From Marinibacterium sp. (GTDB lineage Bacteria > Pseudomonadota > Alphaproteobacteria > Rhodobacterales > Rhodobacteraceae), in contig JAEPNQ010000028.1 of assembly GCA_017643305.1 (NCBI GenBank), positions 1-41,727 on the forward strand: a stretch of 41,727 nt of DNA, in the 5' to 3' direction. Positions 31,434 through 41,343 of the stretch are shown here, piece after piece. Made by a program: the position numbers and the translations under genes. Under the pieces are notes generated by a model. It saw only the letters and a program-made list of their open reading frames with translations. It made no database searches and was not told the origin of the DNA. The first letter of the stretch is position 1. Each line of letters begins with the position of its first letter.

Positions 31434-32108
31434 GTGCCGTTGAAATCTATTCAACCCGCCCGCCGACGGCTGGCCGACGAAGTTTATGACCAGCTTGTCT
31501 CTGCCATTATGCGGCGCGAAATCGGGCCGGACGACTGGCTTGTACAGGAAAAACTGGCCGCAGAAATGCAAATTTCGCGCACCCCGGTCCGTGAGGCGCT
31601 GATGCGGCTGGAACAGGAAGGCGTGCTGGAGGTTTCGAACCGCGGGTCCTTCAGGCTGTATCGCATGGACGATCAGGAAGTCCGCGAACTGTACCAGTCC
31701 CGCGCCGCCGTTGAAGGCCAGTGCGCGCGTATCCTTGCCGCGCGGGGCGACGCCGAAGACATCACCTATCTGCGCGCGGTCGTGCACCGCGAAGAAGACA
31801 TCACCGACCATACCGCCGCCGCCTATTTCGACGCCAACCGCAACATCCACCGTGCGTTCGTGGAACGGGCTGGTAACCGGTTCCTGTTGGAAATGTTCGA
31901 TATGATCTGGGGCAAGGCCATGGCCTTCCACCTGTTCGCAACCATTGAAAACGTGGATCTGGCCAAGTCGCTGGGCGATCATATGCGGCTGGTGGATTCG
32001 ATTGCGTCAGGCGACCGGACCGATGCGCTGGAAGCCTTCACACTGCATATTCAGGACGGGTTTGATCTGCAGATACTGGGTATTCACGCCGGGGACAGCC
32101 TCGCGTGA
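31434..32108 (+). CDS. GntR/FCD-type transcriptional regulator of the microcompartment locus
   Basis: The 224-residue protein has a winged helix at about 10-70 (RRLADEVYDQLVSAIMRREI, LAAEMQISRTPVREALMRLE) and an FCD domain (AAYFDANRNIHRAFVERAGN and following helices). The GTG at 31434 was chosen because AGAGGA lies seven bases upstream. The earlier ATG at 31410 falls inside the operator and lacks a ribosome site. The stop overlaps the M20 gene start (GTGA). Operator-like sites near this gene, glxB and the ligase/oxidase pair suggest it controls the whole system, probably as a repressor released by the amine or a pathway intermediate (inference). Confidence 0.88.
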   Translation: MPLKSIQPARRRLADEVYDQLVSAIMRREIGPDDWLVQEKLAAEMQISRTPVREALMRLEQEGVLEVSNRGSFRLYRMDDQEVRELYQSRAAVEGQCARILAARGDAEDITYLRAVVHREEDITDHTAAAYFDANRNIHRAFVERAGNRFLLEMFDMIWGKAMAFHLFATIENVDLAKSLGDHMRLVDSIASGDRTDALEAFTLHIQDGFDLQILGIHAGDSLA

Positions 32109-33493
32109 CATCGCGCGTGGCGGCCCTGCGCGCTGCAGAGGCGCTCGTGGACAGCGGTGCATTTACCGCCGACCTGTCCCGCCTTGTCGCCTGTCCCACC
32201 GAAAGCCAGGTGCCCGATAATGATGCGACGCTGCGGCGCTATCTGACTGACGTCCTGCCGCCGCTTTTGGCCCCGCTTGGGGCGACAACCACGCTGTTTG
32301 ACAACCCAACGCCCGGCGGCGGACCATTTTTGTTGATCGAACGGATGGAGGACCCGACGCGCCCGACGATCTTCAGCTATGGCCATGGCGACGTGATCCG
32401 TGCGCAGACTGACCTGTGGCGCGACGGGCTGACGCCGTTTGAACTGACTCAGGAAGGCGACCGGCTCTATGGTCGGGGCACGGCAGACAACAAATCCCAG
32501 CACCTGATCAACCTGCTGGCGCTGCGCACGGTCTTGGCTGAACGCGGGCATCTGGGCTTCAACTTGAAATTCCTAATCGAAATGTCGGAAGAAACCGGGT
32601 CTCGTGGGCTCGACACGTTTTGTGAAACCCATGCGGACAGGCTGGCGGCTGATGTGCTGATCGCGTCAGATGGGCCTAGGCTGGATGCCGCCTTGCCCAC
32701 GATCTTCATGGGAACGCGCGGCGCGGCGAATTTCGATCTGACAGTGTACAAACGCGACGGGGCGCATCATTCCGGCAACTGGGGCGGGCTACTCTCCGAC
32801 CCGGCGCAGCGGCTGATCCATGCCATTGCCAGCATCTGCGACGCGCGCGGGGCCATTAAGGTGCCCGAGTGGCGGCCCGACAGCCTGACGCCGGAGATCC
32901 GTGAACTGATACGCGATCTTCCTGCCTCGGATGGCTCCGGACCTTCCATCGACCCCGATTGGGGCGAACCCGGGCTGACCCCATCCGAACGGGTGCTGGG
33001 CTGGAACAGCTTTGCCGTGCTCGCTATGACCTCCGGCATCCCCGACGCACCTGTGAACGCCATTTCCGGGTCCGCCCGCGCCACCTGCCAACTGCGGTTT
33101 GTAGTCGGCACATATATGGATGACATTCTGCCTGCGCTGCGCCGCCACCTGGACACAAACGGGTTCGATGACGTGCAAATAAACGGCGGGGATGAGGTAC
33201 TATTTCACGCCACCCGGCTGGACCCGGAGCACCCCTGGTCGGTGATGGTCCGCCAATCGGTTGAGGCCACCACCGGGCGCAACCCACATGTGGTGCCAAA
33301 CCTAGCCGGATCGCTGCCCAACCATGTCTTTTCCAAAATTCTGGGCCTGCCGACCGTGTGGCTGCCGCATTCCTACAGAGGCTGCTCGCAACATGCCCCG
33401 AACGAACACACGCTGCTGCCGCTCTGCCGGGATGCGCTGCGTCTCATGACGGGGCTGTTCTGGGATATCGGGGCATCAGACCCGCCCTGTTGA
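32105..33493 (+). CDS. M20-family metallopeptidase/deacylase
   Basis: The 462-residue protein starts with GTG overlapping the GntR stop. Metal-site blocks are FSYGHGDVIRAQTDLWRDG (ligand His and Asp), RLYGRGTADNKSQHLINLLA (bridging Asp), IEMSEETGSRGLDTF (catalytic and ligand Glu) and DVLIASDGPRLD. The dimerisation domain (about 205-360) and the C-terminal His in SYRGCSQHAPNEH complete the pattern. M20 enzymes cleave amide bonds in dipeptides, N-acyl or N-carbamoyl amino acids. Co-transcription with the regulator suggests that it feeds the microcompartment pathway by freeing an amine or gamma-glutamyl group; this is inference. No signal peptide is seen, so it acts in the cytoplasm. Confidence 0.85.
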   Translation: MTSRVAALRAAEALVDSGAFTADLSRLVACPTESQVPDNDATLRRYLTDVLPPLLAPLGATTTLFDNPTPGGGPFLLIERMEDPTRPTIFSYGHGDVIRAQTDLWRDGLTPFELTQEGDRLYGRGTADNKSQHLINLLALRTVLAERGHLGFNLKFLIEMSEETGSRGLDTFCETHADRLAADVLIASDGPRLDAALPTIFMGTRGAANFDLTVYKRDGAHHSGNWGGLLSDPAQRLIHAIASICDARGAIKVPEWRPDSLTPEIRELIRDLPASDGSGPSIDPDWGEPGLTPSERVLGWNSFAVLAMTSGIPDAPVNAISGSARATCQLRFVVGTYMDDILPALRRHLDTNGFDDVQINGGDEVLFHATRLDPEHPWSVMVRQSVEATTGRNPHVVPNLAGSLPNHVFSKILGLPTVWLPHSYRGCSQHAPNEHTLLPLCRDALRLMTGLFWDIGASDPPC

Positions 33494-33527
33494 CTTGCCG
33501 CTGTCCCAATCGTCAGCACAGGGGTTT
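33485..33527 (+). terminator. Possible terminator after the M20 gene
   Basis: CCCTGT (33485-33490) can pair with ACAGGG (33518-33523), with an inner GCTG/CAGC stem, followed by GTTTTGT. The 5' side has a 9-base bulge, so this is weak evidence. Confidence 0.35.
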
Positions 33528-33771
33528 TGTGATCTCCTGAAACCCACTCCCCAAAAAACGCAAAACAGATGGGCGTGGTCAATGGGGGGTGTTAAAGCCA
33601 AGATTGCGAACGGATTTGCTTTCCGCGTGTGCGTAATTCGACACAGCCAATCCTTTGCTCTGCCTCGTGCACACACCATATTTTTATGGTCAAAAACAGT
33701 ACTGAGGGCATCGCGCAGCGCCTTTTAGCAGAAAAGGTTCACACGTCCGGCGTATAGTGCTGAACTAGCTG

Positions 33772-34170
33772 TCAGGGCCGCGGATCCAGATCGCCTTGGG
33801 CCGGGGTCACCCGAGATCCGATCTGCCTCGACAGCGCCTGACTGCGGGCTTGCGTGCTCTGTTCCAGCCGCAGTCGCTGCTCGGCCAGGCCGGCCGCATA
33901 GTTCGGCGCATAGGCTGGGGGCGGTGCAGCATCCCGCTGGTTCAGATGCAACCCGGGCGACACGAACCCAGTTGGCGCCCCGCGTGCCTGTTGCTCCAGC
34001 GCCTCCAGTGTCCGGTCGCGGCTGTGCCAGGACAATTGTTCATTCACACAGGTCGCATAAGTCGGGGTGCCCTGGAACGGCTGACACGCCTGCTGCGCCA
34101 TTACGGTGCAGGGCGCGACCAACAACGCCCATCCGCAAACCGTGCCCGAAAAGATACGCATCCACCCCAT
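33772..34170 (-). CDS. Small secreted protein of unknown function
   Basis: The 132-residue protein starts with a signal peptide (about residues 1-25, GTVCGWALLVAPCTVMA then QQ, a plausible signal peptidase I site). The mature part has two cysteines about 14 residues apart (CQPFQGTPTYATC) that could form a disulfide. A polar, Gln/Arg-rich helical tail with a Pro-rich patch (PPPAYAP) follows. I do not recognise the family. It is a single gene, divergent from acs. The export signal and sensible codon use argue that it is real. Confidence 0.6.
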   Translation of the reverse strand: MGWMRIFSGTVCGWALLVAPCTVMAQQACQPFQGTPTYATCVNEQLSWHSRDRTLEALEQQARGAPTGFVSPGLHLNQRDAAPPPAYAPNYAAGLAEQRLRLEQSTQARSQALSRQIGSRVTPAQGDLDPRP

Positions 34171-34483
34171 GGGTTGCCCCCCGACCGAAAGATAGGTGTT
34201 TTCACCGCCCGCGCACAGAGGCGCAGATACGGTTTACTATCTAGCGTTCATTGACATGTAAAAATACATAAATTCATATATTTAAATGACTTACACCCAA
34301 AAAATTTACAGATTTCACAAATTCAGAGAAAAACGTTGACAAGCAAATCCATCCAAATCCGTAACTTATTTCAATATTTTCACGCCTCGGTATGATTGGT
34401 TCAAATCTGGTGTCTTCTCAAGCTGCCGGATACGATACCGGATGTCGCCCGTCAGGGCACAACACCTGGAGGAGGAACCCAGA
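34171..34483. other. AT-rich leader/promoter region of acs
   Basis: About 310 bases without a gene, markedly AT-rich at 34250-34380 compared with its surroundings. TTGACA at 34336-34341 could be a -35 element, but no well-spaced -10 is evident. A strong ribosome site GGAGGAGGAA precedes the acs ATG. An alternative sigma factor or activator site is possible. Confidence 0.45.
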
Positions 34484-36445
34484 ATGTCACCCGCGGACAC
34501 CGCAGCCAAAACCTATGCGCCGTCGTCAGAAATGGCCGCAAACGCGCATGTGAACGCCGCCAAGTATGACGAAATGTACGCGGCCTCAATGGCCGACCCG
34601 GAGGCATTCTGGGGCGAACACGCCAAGCGGATCGACTGGATCAAGCCCTTTACCCAGGTCAAGGATGTCGATTTCACACTGGGCAACGTCAACATCAACT
34701 GGTTTGCCGATGGAACGTTGAATGTATCCGCCAACTGCATCGACCGCCACCTTGCAAAGCGTGGCGACCAGACCGCAATTATCTGGGAACCCGATGATCC
34801 GTCAGACGACGCGCTCCACATCACATATAATGAACTGCACAAACGGGTCGGCACCTTCGCCAATGTCCTGAAAAAGCTGGGTATCACAAAAGGTGACCGG
34901 GTCGTCATCTATCTCCCGATGATTCCCGAAGCGGCTTATGCCATGCTGGCCTGTGCCCGGATCGGCGCGATCCATTCCATCGTGTTTGCTGGCTTCTCCC
35001 CCGATGCGCTTGGCGCACGGGTCAGCGGCTGCGATGCCAAGCTGGTCATAACCGCCGACAGCGCCCCGCGCGGCGGGCGTAAGACTAAGCTGAAAGACAA
35101 CGTTAATCAAGCCCTGCTGAATGACTTCGATGAGGTCAAATGCCTGGTTGTGCGTCGCACCGGCGATCAGGTTGCCTGGCGCGACGGGCTGGATTTTTGG
35201 CTGCATGAAGAAGCCGAAACCGTCGACGCAGATTGCCCGCCGGAAGAAATGAACGCCGAAGACCCTCTGTTCATTCTCTACACGTCCGGTTCCACCGGAC
35301 AGCCCAAGGGCGTAGTGCATACCTCCGGTGGCTACCTCGTCTATGCCTCCATGACGCAAGAAATCACCTTTGATTACCAAGATGGCGACATCTACTGGTG
35401 TACTGCAGATGTAGGCTGGGTCACCGGACACAGCTACATCGTCTACGGGCCGCTGGCCAACGGCGCGACCACGTTGATGTTCGAAGGTGTGCCGACATAC
35501 CCCGACGCCTCCCGCTTCTGGGAAGTCTGCGAAAAGCACAAAGTGGCACAGTTCTACACCGCCCCCACCGCAATTCGCGCGCTGATGGGCCAGGGCACAG
35601 AATTTGTCGAAAAATGCGATCTGTCTTCGCTGAAGCTGCTGGGCACTGTGGGCGAACCCATTAACCCCGAGGCGTGGAACTGGTACAATAACGTGGTCGG
35701 CAAGGGCAAATGTCCCATCGTCGACACTTGGTGGCAAACCGAGACCGGCGGCCACATGATTACCCCCCTACCCGGCGCCCACACCACCAAACCCGGCGCG
35801 GCCCAGCGTCCATTCTTTGGCGTGAAGCCCGTGGTACTGGAACCGACCAGTGGTGAAGTCATCGAGGGCAACGGCGTCGAAGGCGTGCTGGCCATTGCCG
35901 ACAGTTGGCCGGGCCAGATGCGCACCGTCTGGGGCGATCATGAGCGGTTTGAGAAAACCTACTTCTCGGACTACAAGGGCTACTATTTCTCTGGCGATGG
36001 CTGTCGCCGCGACGAAGACGGCGATTACTGGATCACCGGTCGCGTCGACGACGTCATCAACGTGTCCGGGCACCGTATGGGCACGGCCGAGGTGGAAAGC
36101 GCACTGGTCGCACATGTCGCCGTCGCGGAAGCCGCCGTGGTGGGCTATCCGCACGACATCAAGGGCCAAGGCATCTATTGCTATGTCACATTGATGAACG
36201 ACGTCGAACCGACGGAAGAGTTGCGCAAGGAACTGCGCACCTGGGTGCGTCAGGAAATCGGCCCAATTGCCTCCCCGGACATGGTCCAATGGGCTCCCGG
36301 CCTGCCCAAAACCCGCTCCGGCAAGATCATGCGCCGTATCCTGCGCAAGATTGCGGAGAATGACTTTGGTTCCCTCGGCGACACATCAACCCTCGCCGAT
36401 CCTTCCGTGGTGGATGACCTGATCGAAAACCGCGCAAACAAATAA
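34484..36445 (+). CDS. acs: Acetyl-CoA synthetase (AMP-forming)
   Basis: The 653-residue protein activates acetate to acetyl-CoA through acetyl-adenylate. Signatures are the ATP loop [16 protein letters not shown] (about 265-280), [18 protein letters not shown] (acetate pocket tryptophan included), [20 protein letters not shown] and the C-terminal [11 protein letters not shown] with the regulatory, acetylatable lysine. Length equals the family standard (about 650). The ATG at 34484 was chosen for its strong ribosome site rather than the upstream Met at 34442. It could recover acetate from the microcompartment pathway, but it is also a common housekeeping gene, so the link is weak. Confidence 0.96.
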   Translation: MSPADTAAKTYAPSSEMAANAHVNAAKYDEMYAASMADPEAFWGEHAKRIDWIKPFTQVKDVDFTLGNVNINWFADGTLNVSANCIDRHLAKRGDQTAIIWEPDDPSDDALHITYNELHKRVGTFANVLKKLGITKGDRVVIYLPMIPEAAYAMLACARIGAIHSIVFAGFSPDALGARVSGCDAKLVITADSAPRGGRKTKLKDNVNQALLNDFDEVKCLVVRRTGDQVAWRDGLDFWLHEEAETVDADCPPEEMNAEDPLFILYTSGSTGQPKGVVHTSGGYLVYASMTQEITFDYQDGDIYWCTADVGWVTGHSYIVYGPLANGATTLMFEGVPTYPDASRFWEVCEKHKVAQFYTAPTAIRALMGQGTEFVEKCDLSSLKLLGTVGEPINPEAWNWYNNVVGKGKCPIVDTWWQTETGGHMITPLPGAHTTKPGAAQRPFFGVKPVVLEPTSGEVIEGNGVEGVLAIADSWPGQMRTVWGDHERFEKTYFSDYKGYYFSGDGCRRDEDGDYWITGRVDDVINVSGHRMGTAEVESALVAHVAVAEAAVVGYPHDIKGQGIYCYVTLMNDVEPTEELRKELRTWVRQEIGPIASPDMVQWAPGLPKTRSGKIMRRILRKIAENDFGSLGDTSTLADPSVVDDLIENRANK

Positions 36446-36489
36446 AGCGGAACAAACCCGCTTTTCTCCCAAATCTCCCAAAGACTGGC

Positions 36490-36517
36490 TCCCCCGCTTC
36501 GGTGGGGGATTTCTTTT
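36490..36517 (+). terminator. Rho-independent terminator after acs
   Basis: An 8-bp stem TCCCCCGC/GTGGGGGA (one G-U pair) is closed by a TTCG tetraloop and followed by TTTCTTTT. It lies 45 bases after the acs stop. Confidence 0.9.
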
Positions 36518-36612
36518 CCCCAAACCAAAAATCAGCGCGCGGCAATGCGCATCACCGTTTCATCTTTGCAAAAGCGGTCTGGGGAACTTGGGGGCAGCGA
36601 CCCCAAAGCAAA

Positions 36613-37674
36613 TCACGCATGCCCTGCCTGAACCAGCCTGCGCGCGACATCGAAAAACGCCGCCGCCTGCGCGCTTTCAGGCGCCGAAACCACCACCGGC
36701 ACGCCGCCATCGCCGCCCAGCCGGATGTCCAGATGCAACGGAACTTCTGCCAGCAGCGGGACGCTCAACTTCGCAGCCTCCGCCGCCACGCCACCATGTC
36801 CAAACACATGCTCCTCATACCCGCACTTGGAACAGATATGCGTACTCATATTCTCAATCATTCCCAGAATTGGCACGCTCAACTGGCGGAACATATCCAT
36901 CCCCTTGCGCGCGTCCAGCAGCGCCACGTCCTGCGGGGTAGAAACGATCACCGCACCATCCACCATGAATTTCTGGCTCAGTGTCAGCTGCACGTCTCCC
37001 GTGCCCGGCGGCATGTCTACGATCAGCACGTCCAGCCCGCCCCAGTCGACCTGGTTCATCATCTGCTGCAGCGCGCCAATCAGCATCGGGCCGCGCCAGA
37101 CCACGGCCTTGCCGTCTTCGACCATCAGCCCCATGGACATCATTGTGACCCCATGCGCCCGCAGCGGCAGAATGGTTTTACCATCGGGGGAGGCCGGCCT
37201 CCCCGATACGCCCAGCATACGCGGCTGCGACGGTCCGTAAACATCCGCATCGAGCAGGCCCACGCGCCGCCCTTCTGCCGCCAGTGCGGCCGCTAGATTG
37301 GCAGCAACAGTGGATTTACCCACACCACCCTTGCCGCTGGCCACGGCGATGATCCGGTCCACCCCGGGCACAGCCTGCGGCCCCTGAGGTGCAGCGGGCT
37401 TACGCAACGGTTTCAATTCTGGCGGCGCCTTAGCGGAATGCGCGGTCATCATGGCTGACACCTGCGGCACGCCCAGCGCCTTTACACGGGCTTCGGCCTC
37501 GGCGCGGACGGGCTCCATCGCGGTGGCCTGATCCGGCGCAATCTCCAGCACGAAGCTGACCTTGTCCGCTTCCACCGTCAGCGCCCGCATCACGCCCCCA
37601 TCGACAATATTCGTCCCCGACGCCGGGTCCGTCACCTGCTTCAACGCCTCAACAACTGCGTCCCGTGTTGCCAT
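36613..37674 (-). CDS. mrp: Mrp/ApbC iron-sulfur cluster carrier ATPase
   Basis: The 353-residue P-loop ATPase carries Fe-S clusters to target proteins. The N-terminal MIP18-like domain (about 1-90, VTDPASGTNIVDGGVMRALT) is followed by the deviant Walker A IAVASGKGGVGKSTVAANLA (about 109-128). DADVYGPSQPRMLG, DMPPGTGDVQLTLSQ and the cluster-binding CSKCGYEEHVFG near the C-terminus complete the family. It is a single gene between acs and mfd, convergent with acs. A septum-site MinD role is excluded by the N-terminal domain and the CxxC motif. Confidence 0.93.
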   Translation of the reverse strand: MATRDAVVEALKQVTDPASGTNIVDGGVMRALTVEADKVSFVLEIAPDQATAMEPVRAEAEARVKALGVPQVSAMMTAHSAKAPPELKPLRKPAAPQGPQAVPGVDRIIAVASGKGGVGKSTVAANLAAALAAEGRRVGLLDADVYGPSQPRMLGVSGRPASPDGKTILPLRAHGVTMMSMGLMVEDGKAVVWRGPMLIGALQQMMNQVDWGGLDVLIVDMPPGTGDVQLTLSQKFMVDGAVIVSTPQDVALLDARKGMDMFRQLSVPILGMIENMSTHICSKCGYEEHVFGHGGVAAEAAKLSVPLLAEVPLHLDIRLGGDGGVPVVVSAPESAQAAAFFDVARRLVQAGHA

Positions 37675-37808
37675 CTCTGTCCTCGTCTGCTCCGTTTCAG
37701 TTCGGGCCGATCATCGCCCCGCGCGACCACCCCTTCTCAGATAACCGCCCCCGCCCGAGGGGCAAGCCCAGCCCCGACGCGGGGCCGCGTTTTCTTTGCC
37801 AGAAAACC

Positions 37809-37833
37809 GCCGGAAACTTCACAGGTTTCCGGC
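37809..37833 (-). terminator. Terminator after mfd
   Basis: A perfect 9-bp stem GCCGGAAAC/GTTTCCGGC (37809-37817/37825-37833) with a 7-base loop is followed on the minus strand by GGTTTTCTGG. It lies nine bases after the mfd stop. Confidence 0.75.
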
Positions 37834-37841
37834 CCGTCCCG

Positions 37842-40800
37842 TCAGGTCTTCGCCAGTTTCGCCAAATCCTGAGCGATCGCGAAGGCCCCCTTGATCTTGT
37901 CGCTGTCTTTCTTCCAATCGCGCCGCACGACGATCTTGTTGTCCTTCACCTTGGCCAAGCCGTTCTGACCCTGGATGAATTTCACCAGTCCCTCGGGCGA
38001 TGCGTATTTATCATTGTGGAACTGCAGCGTCGCGCCCTTGGGTCCGCCATCCAGCTTGGCAATCCCGGCGCGTTTGCACATTGCCTTGATCCGCACAACT
38101 AAAAGCAGCGTATTGACCTCGCGCGGCAGTTTGCCAAACCGGTCGATCAGCTCAGCCGCGAAGCCTTCCAGTTCGACTTTGGTCGTCAAGCTACTGAGAC
38201 GGCGATACAATCCAAGCCGCACATCCAAATCCGGCACATACGCCTCAGGGATCAGGACAGGCACGCCCAGATTGATCTGAGGCGCCCATTGGTCATCAGC
38301 TTCGCTGAGCCCCTCCATCTCACCCGCGCGGATCTTGGCAATCGCCTCTTCCAGCATCGACTGGTACAGCTCATAGCCCACATCGCGCATTTGCCCCGAT
38401 TGTTCATCCCCCAGCAGGTTGCCCGCGCCGCGAATGTCCAAATCCTGGCTAGCCAGCGTGAACCCCGCCCCTAGCGTGTCGAGTGAGCCCAGCACGCGCA
38501 GCCGTTTCTCGGCCGCCGGTGTCAGCTTCGCGCGCGGTTTCGTGGTCAGGTAGGCATAAGCCCGCGTCTTTGACCGGCCCACGCGGCCCCGGATCTGGTA
38601 AAGTTGCGCCAGACCGAACATATCGGCCCGGTGAACCACCATCGTGTTTGCGGTTGGGATATCCAGACCGCTCTCCACGATGGTCGTGGCCAGCAGCACA
38701 TCAAACTTGCCATCATAAAACGCGTTCATCTTGTCGTCGAGCTCGCCCGCCGGCATCTGGCCATGGGCGACAACAAAATTGACCTCGGGCACCTGATCGC
38801 GCAGGAAGTCTTCAATTTCTGGCAGGTCCTTGATCCGGGGCACCACGAAAAAGCTCTGCCCGCCGCGATAATGTTCGCGTAGCAGCGCCTCGCGGATGGT
38901 CACCGCGTCGAACTCGCTCACATAGGTGCGGATCGCCAGTCGGTCCACCGGCGGCGTCCCAATTATGCTGAGATCCCGGACACCTGAGAGCGACAGTTGA
39001 AGTGTTCGGGGAATCGGTGTGGCTGTCAACGTCAGTACGTGAATGTCGGACCGCAGAGCTTTCAGCCGCTCCTTGTGAGACACGCCGAAATGCTGTTCCT
39101 CATCTACAATCAGCAGACCCAGATTGTTGAATCGCACCCCCTTGGCCAGCAGCGCATGGGTCCCCACCACGATGTCCACCGTACCGTGCGACAGGTCATC
39201 GCGGGTCTGTTGTGCTTCTTTGGCCGAGACAAAGCGCGACAGTTGCCGCACTTCCAGCGGGAAGCCCCGGAACCGGTCGCGGAAGCTGGCAGCGTGTTGA
39301 CGCGCCAGCAGAGTAGTGGGGGCAATAACGGCCACCTGCACACCGGACATGGCCGCTATAAACGCTGCCCGCATGGCAACCTCGGTCTTGCCAAAACCCA
39401 CATCTCCGCAGACCAACCGGTCCATCGGCTGGCCCGAGTTCAGATCCTCCAGCACCTCACCAATCGCGCGCAGCTGGTCATCGGTTTCCTGATAGGGAAA
39501 GCGGGCGCAAAACGCGTCCCAGCTGCCCGGTGGCGGCTCCAGTATCTGGGCGCGGCGCAAGGCGCGTTCGGCGGCCACGCGGATCAGCCGTTCGGCCATC
39601 TCGCGAATGCGCTCTTTCAGCTTGGCCTTCTTTGCCTGCCAAGCCCCGCCGCCCAGCCGATCCAGCAGACCTTCTTCGTGACCGTATTTTGACAGCAACT
39701 CGATGTTTTCGACCGGCAGGTACAGCTTGGCGCCTTCGGCATATTCCAGCAGCAGACATTCATGAGCCGCCCCAGCCGCGGTAATCACCTCCATCCCGCG
39801 ATACCGCCCGATGCCGTGATCCACATGCACCACCAGATCTCCGGGGCTGAGCGACTGCGTCTCTGTCAGGAAATTCTCCGCCCGCCTCCGCTTGCGCGGA
39901 GCGCGGATCAGCCGATCACCCAGCACGTCCTGTTCGGCAATCACGGTCAGATGCCGGGCCTCACCACCAGCTTCTTTGCCAGACACCAGCGCCCCTTCAA
40001 ACCCATGCTCCAACGCCCAGACCGCAAGATGCAGCCCGCTTTTGCCAATCCGCGTGCCATCCCGTATAGGGATCGCCTCGGCCAGACCTTCGTCTTCGAT
40101 CAGTCCGGTCAAACGCTCGCGCGCGCCTTCGGAATAGCTCGCCACCACCACGGGACCCAGTTGCAGCTTTGCCTGAACATGATCTGCCAAAGCCCCGAAC
40201 AGGCTTATGTTTTCCTGCTGGCGCTCAGGCGAAAAATTCCGCCCGATCCGTCCGCCCGCATCAATCACGCCAGGGCCGGTGGCCTGTTGCAACGGGTTGA
40301 ACTGCAACACGCGTCGTCCGTCGATCGCCGCCTCCCACGCCGCGTCGTCCAGATACAGAAGCCCCGGCGGGCACGGTTTGTAGATCGTGTCGACGCGGGA
40401 CTTTGTTTCCATCGCCAGTTTGCGGGTTTCGTATTGATCCTCAATCGCCTCCCACCGCGCCAGCCGGGTTGGCGTGACATGTTCATCAAGCGTGACCGTC
40501 GCCGCTGGCAGGTAGTCGAACAAGGTCTCCAGTTTTTCGTGAAAAAACGGCAGCCAATGTTCCGCGCCCGCATGTTTGCGGCCCGCGCTCACGGCTTCGT
40601 ATAGCGGATCGTCGCTGCCCGCCGCGCCAAATTCGATCCGGTAATTCTGCCGAAACCTTGTGATCGCGGCGTCGTCGAGGATCACCTCGCTCACCGGGGC
40701 CAGTTCCACCACCGACAACTTTTCGGTTGTGCGCTGCGTGGCCGCATCGAAGCGGCGCGCGCCATCCAAAACGTCGCCAAACAGGTCCAGCCTTACCGGC

Positions 40801-41321
40801 CCCAGTTCCCCGGGCGGGTAAATGTCGATGATCCCGCCACGGATCGCATAATCACCCGGCTCCATCACCGTGGGGGCCTGCACGAACCCCATCCGCACCA
40901 GAAACGCCCGCAGCGCGGCTTCGTCCATGCGCCCGCCCACCTTGGCGGAAAATACCGCTTCCCGCAGCACATCCCGCGCTGGTACCCGTTGCGTCGCCGC
41001 ATTCAGCGTGGCCAGCAACACGAAGGACCGATGCATGCCATGAACCAGCGCCGCCAGCGTCGCCATGCGACGGGCCGAAATGTCTGCATTGGGCGACACC
41101 CGGTCAAACGGCAGACAATCCCAACCCGGGAATGTGATGACTGGCACATCAGGCGCAAAGAACGCCAGCGCTGCCTGCGTCGCCGCCACACGCTTGTCAT
41201 CACGCGCTACATGCAGAACCGGACCGTCCGAACGGGTCAGTTCCTGCAGGATCAGGCGAGCGTCAAAGCCTTCGGGCGCGCCCCCGACCGAGATATGCGC
41301 AGATTGGGTCATCTGTATCAT
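37842..41321 (-). CDS. mfd: Transcription-repair coupling factor Mfd
   Basis: The 1159-residue DNA translocase removes RNA polymerase stalled at lesions and recruits UvrA. The N-terminal UvrB-homology region is followed by the RNA-polymerase-interacting domain (SPGDLVVHVDHGIGRYRGME, near residue 490). The RecG-like motor contains Walker A VCGDVGFGKTEVAMRAAF, the DEEQ box IVDEEQHFGVSHKE, TATPIPRTLQLSLSG, and QIRGRVGRSKTRAYAYL. The C-terminal D7 domain ends the protein. Length matches the family. ATG 41321 and ATG 41312 are both possible starts; neither has a strong ribosome site. Confidence 0.97.
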   Translation of the reverse strand: MIQMTQSAHISVGGAPEGFDARLILQELTRSDGPVLHVARDDKRVAATQAALAFFAPDVPVITFPGWDCLPFDRVSPNADISARRMATLAALVHGMHRSFVLLATLNAATQRVPARDVLREAVFSAKVGGRMDEAALRAFLVRMGFVQAPTVMEPGDYAIRGGIIDIYPPGELGPVRLDLFGDVLDGARRFDAATQRTTEKLSVVELAPVSEVILDDAAITRFRQNYRIEFGAAGSDDPLYEAVSAGRKHAGAEHWLPFFHEKLETLFDYLPAATVTLDEHVTPTRLARWEAIEDQYETRKLAMETKSRVDTIYKPCPPGLLYLDDAAWEAAIDGRRVLQFNPLQQATGPGVIDAGGRIGRNFSPERQQENISLFGALADHVQAKLQLGPVVVASYSEGARERLTGLIEDEGLAEAIPIRDGTRIGKSGLHLAVWALEHGFEGALVSGKEAGGEARHLTVIAEQDVLGDRLIRAPRKRRRAENFLTETQSLSPGDLVVHVDHGIGRYRGMEVITAAGAAHECLLLEYAEGAKLYLPVENIELLSKYGHEEGLLDRLGGGAWQAKKAKLKERIREMAERLIRVAAERALRRAQILEPPPGSWDAFCARFPYQETDDQLRAIGEVLEDLNSGQPMDRLVCGDVGFGKTEVAMRAAFIAAMSGVQVAVIAPTTLLARQHAASFRDRFRGFPLEVRQLSRFVSAKEAQQTRDDLSHGTVDIVVGTHALLAKGVRFNNLGLLIVDEEQHFGVSHKERLKALRSDIHVLTLTATPIPRTLQLSLSGVRDLSIIGTPPVDRLAIRTYVSEFDAVTIREALLREHYRGGQSFFVVPRIKDLPEIEDFLRDQVPEVNFVVAHGQMPAGELDDKMNAFYDGKFDVLLATTIVESGLDIPTANTMVVHRADMFGLAQLYQIRGRVGRSKTRAYAYLTTKPRAKLTPAAEKRLRVLGSLDTLGAGFTLASQDLDIRGAGNLLGDEQSGQMRDVGYELYQSMLEEAIAKIRAGEMEGLSEADDQWAPQINLGVPVLIPEAYVPDLDVRLGLYRRLSSLTTKVELEGFAAELIDRFGKLPREVNTLLLVVRIKAMCKRAGIAKLDGGPKGATLQFHNDKYASPEGLVKFIQGQNGLAKVKDNKIVVRRDWKKDSDKIKGAFAIAQDLAKLAKT

Positions 41322-41343
41322 TTCGGGCGCGGGGCCCGTCCCG

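Noticed and set aside
30690-31982. A 430-codon minus-strand frame across glxB, the gap and the GntR gene
   Set aside because: It is antisense to two well-supported genes, shows no known motif and spans both operators; it is a shadow frame of GC-rich coding sequence.
34802-35755. A 317-codon minus-strand frame inside acs
   Set aside because: It is entirely antisense to acetyl-CoA synthetase, with no domain or ribosome site.
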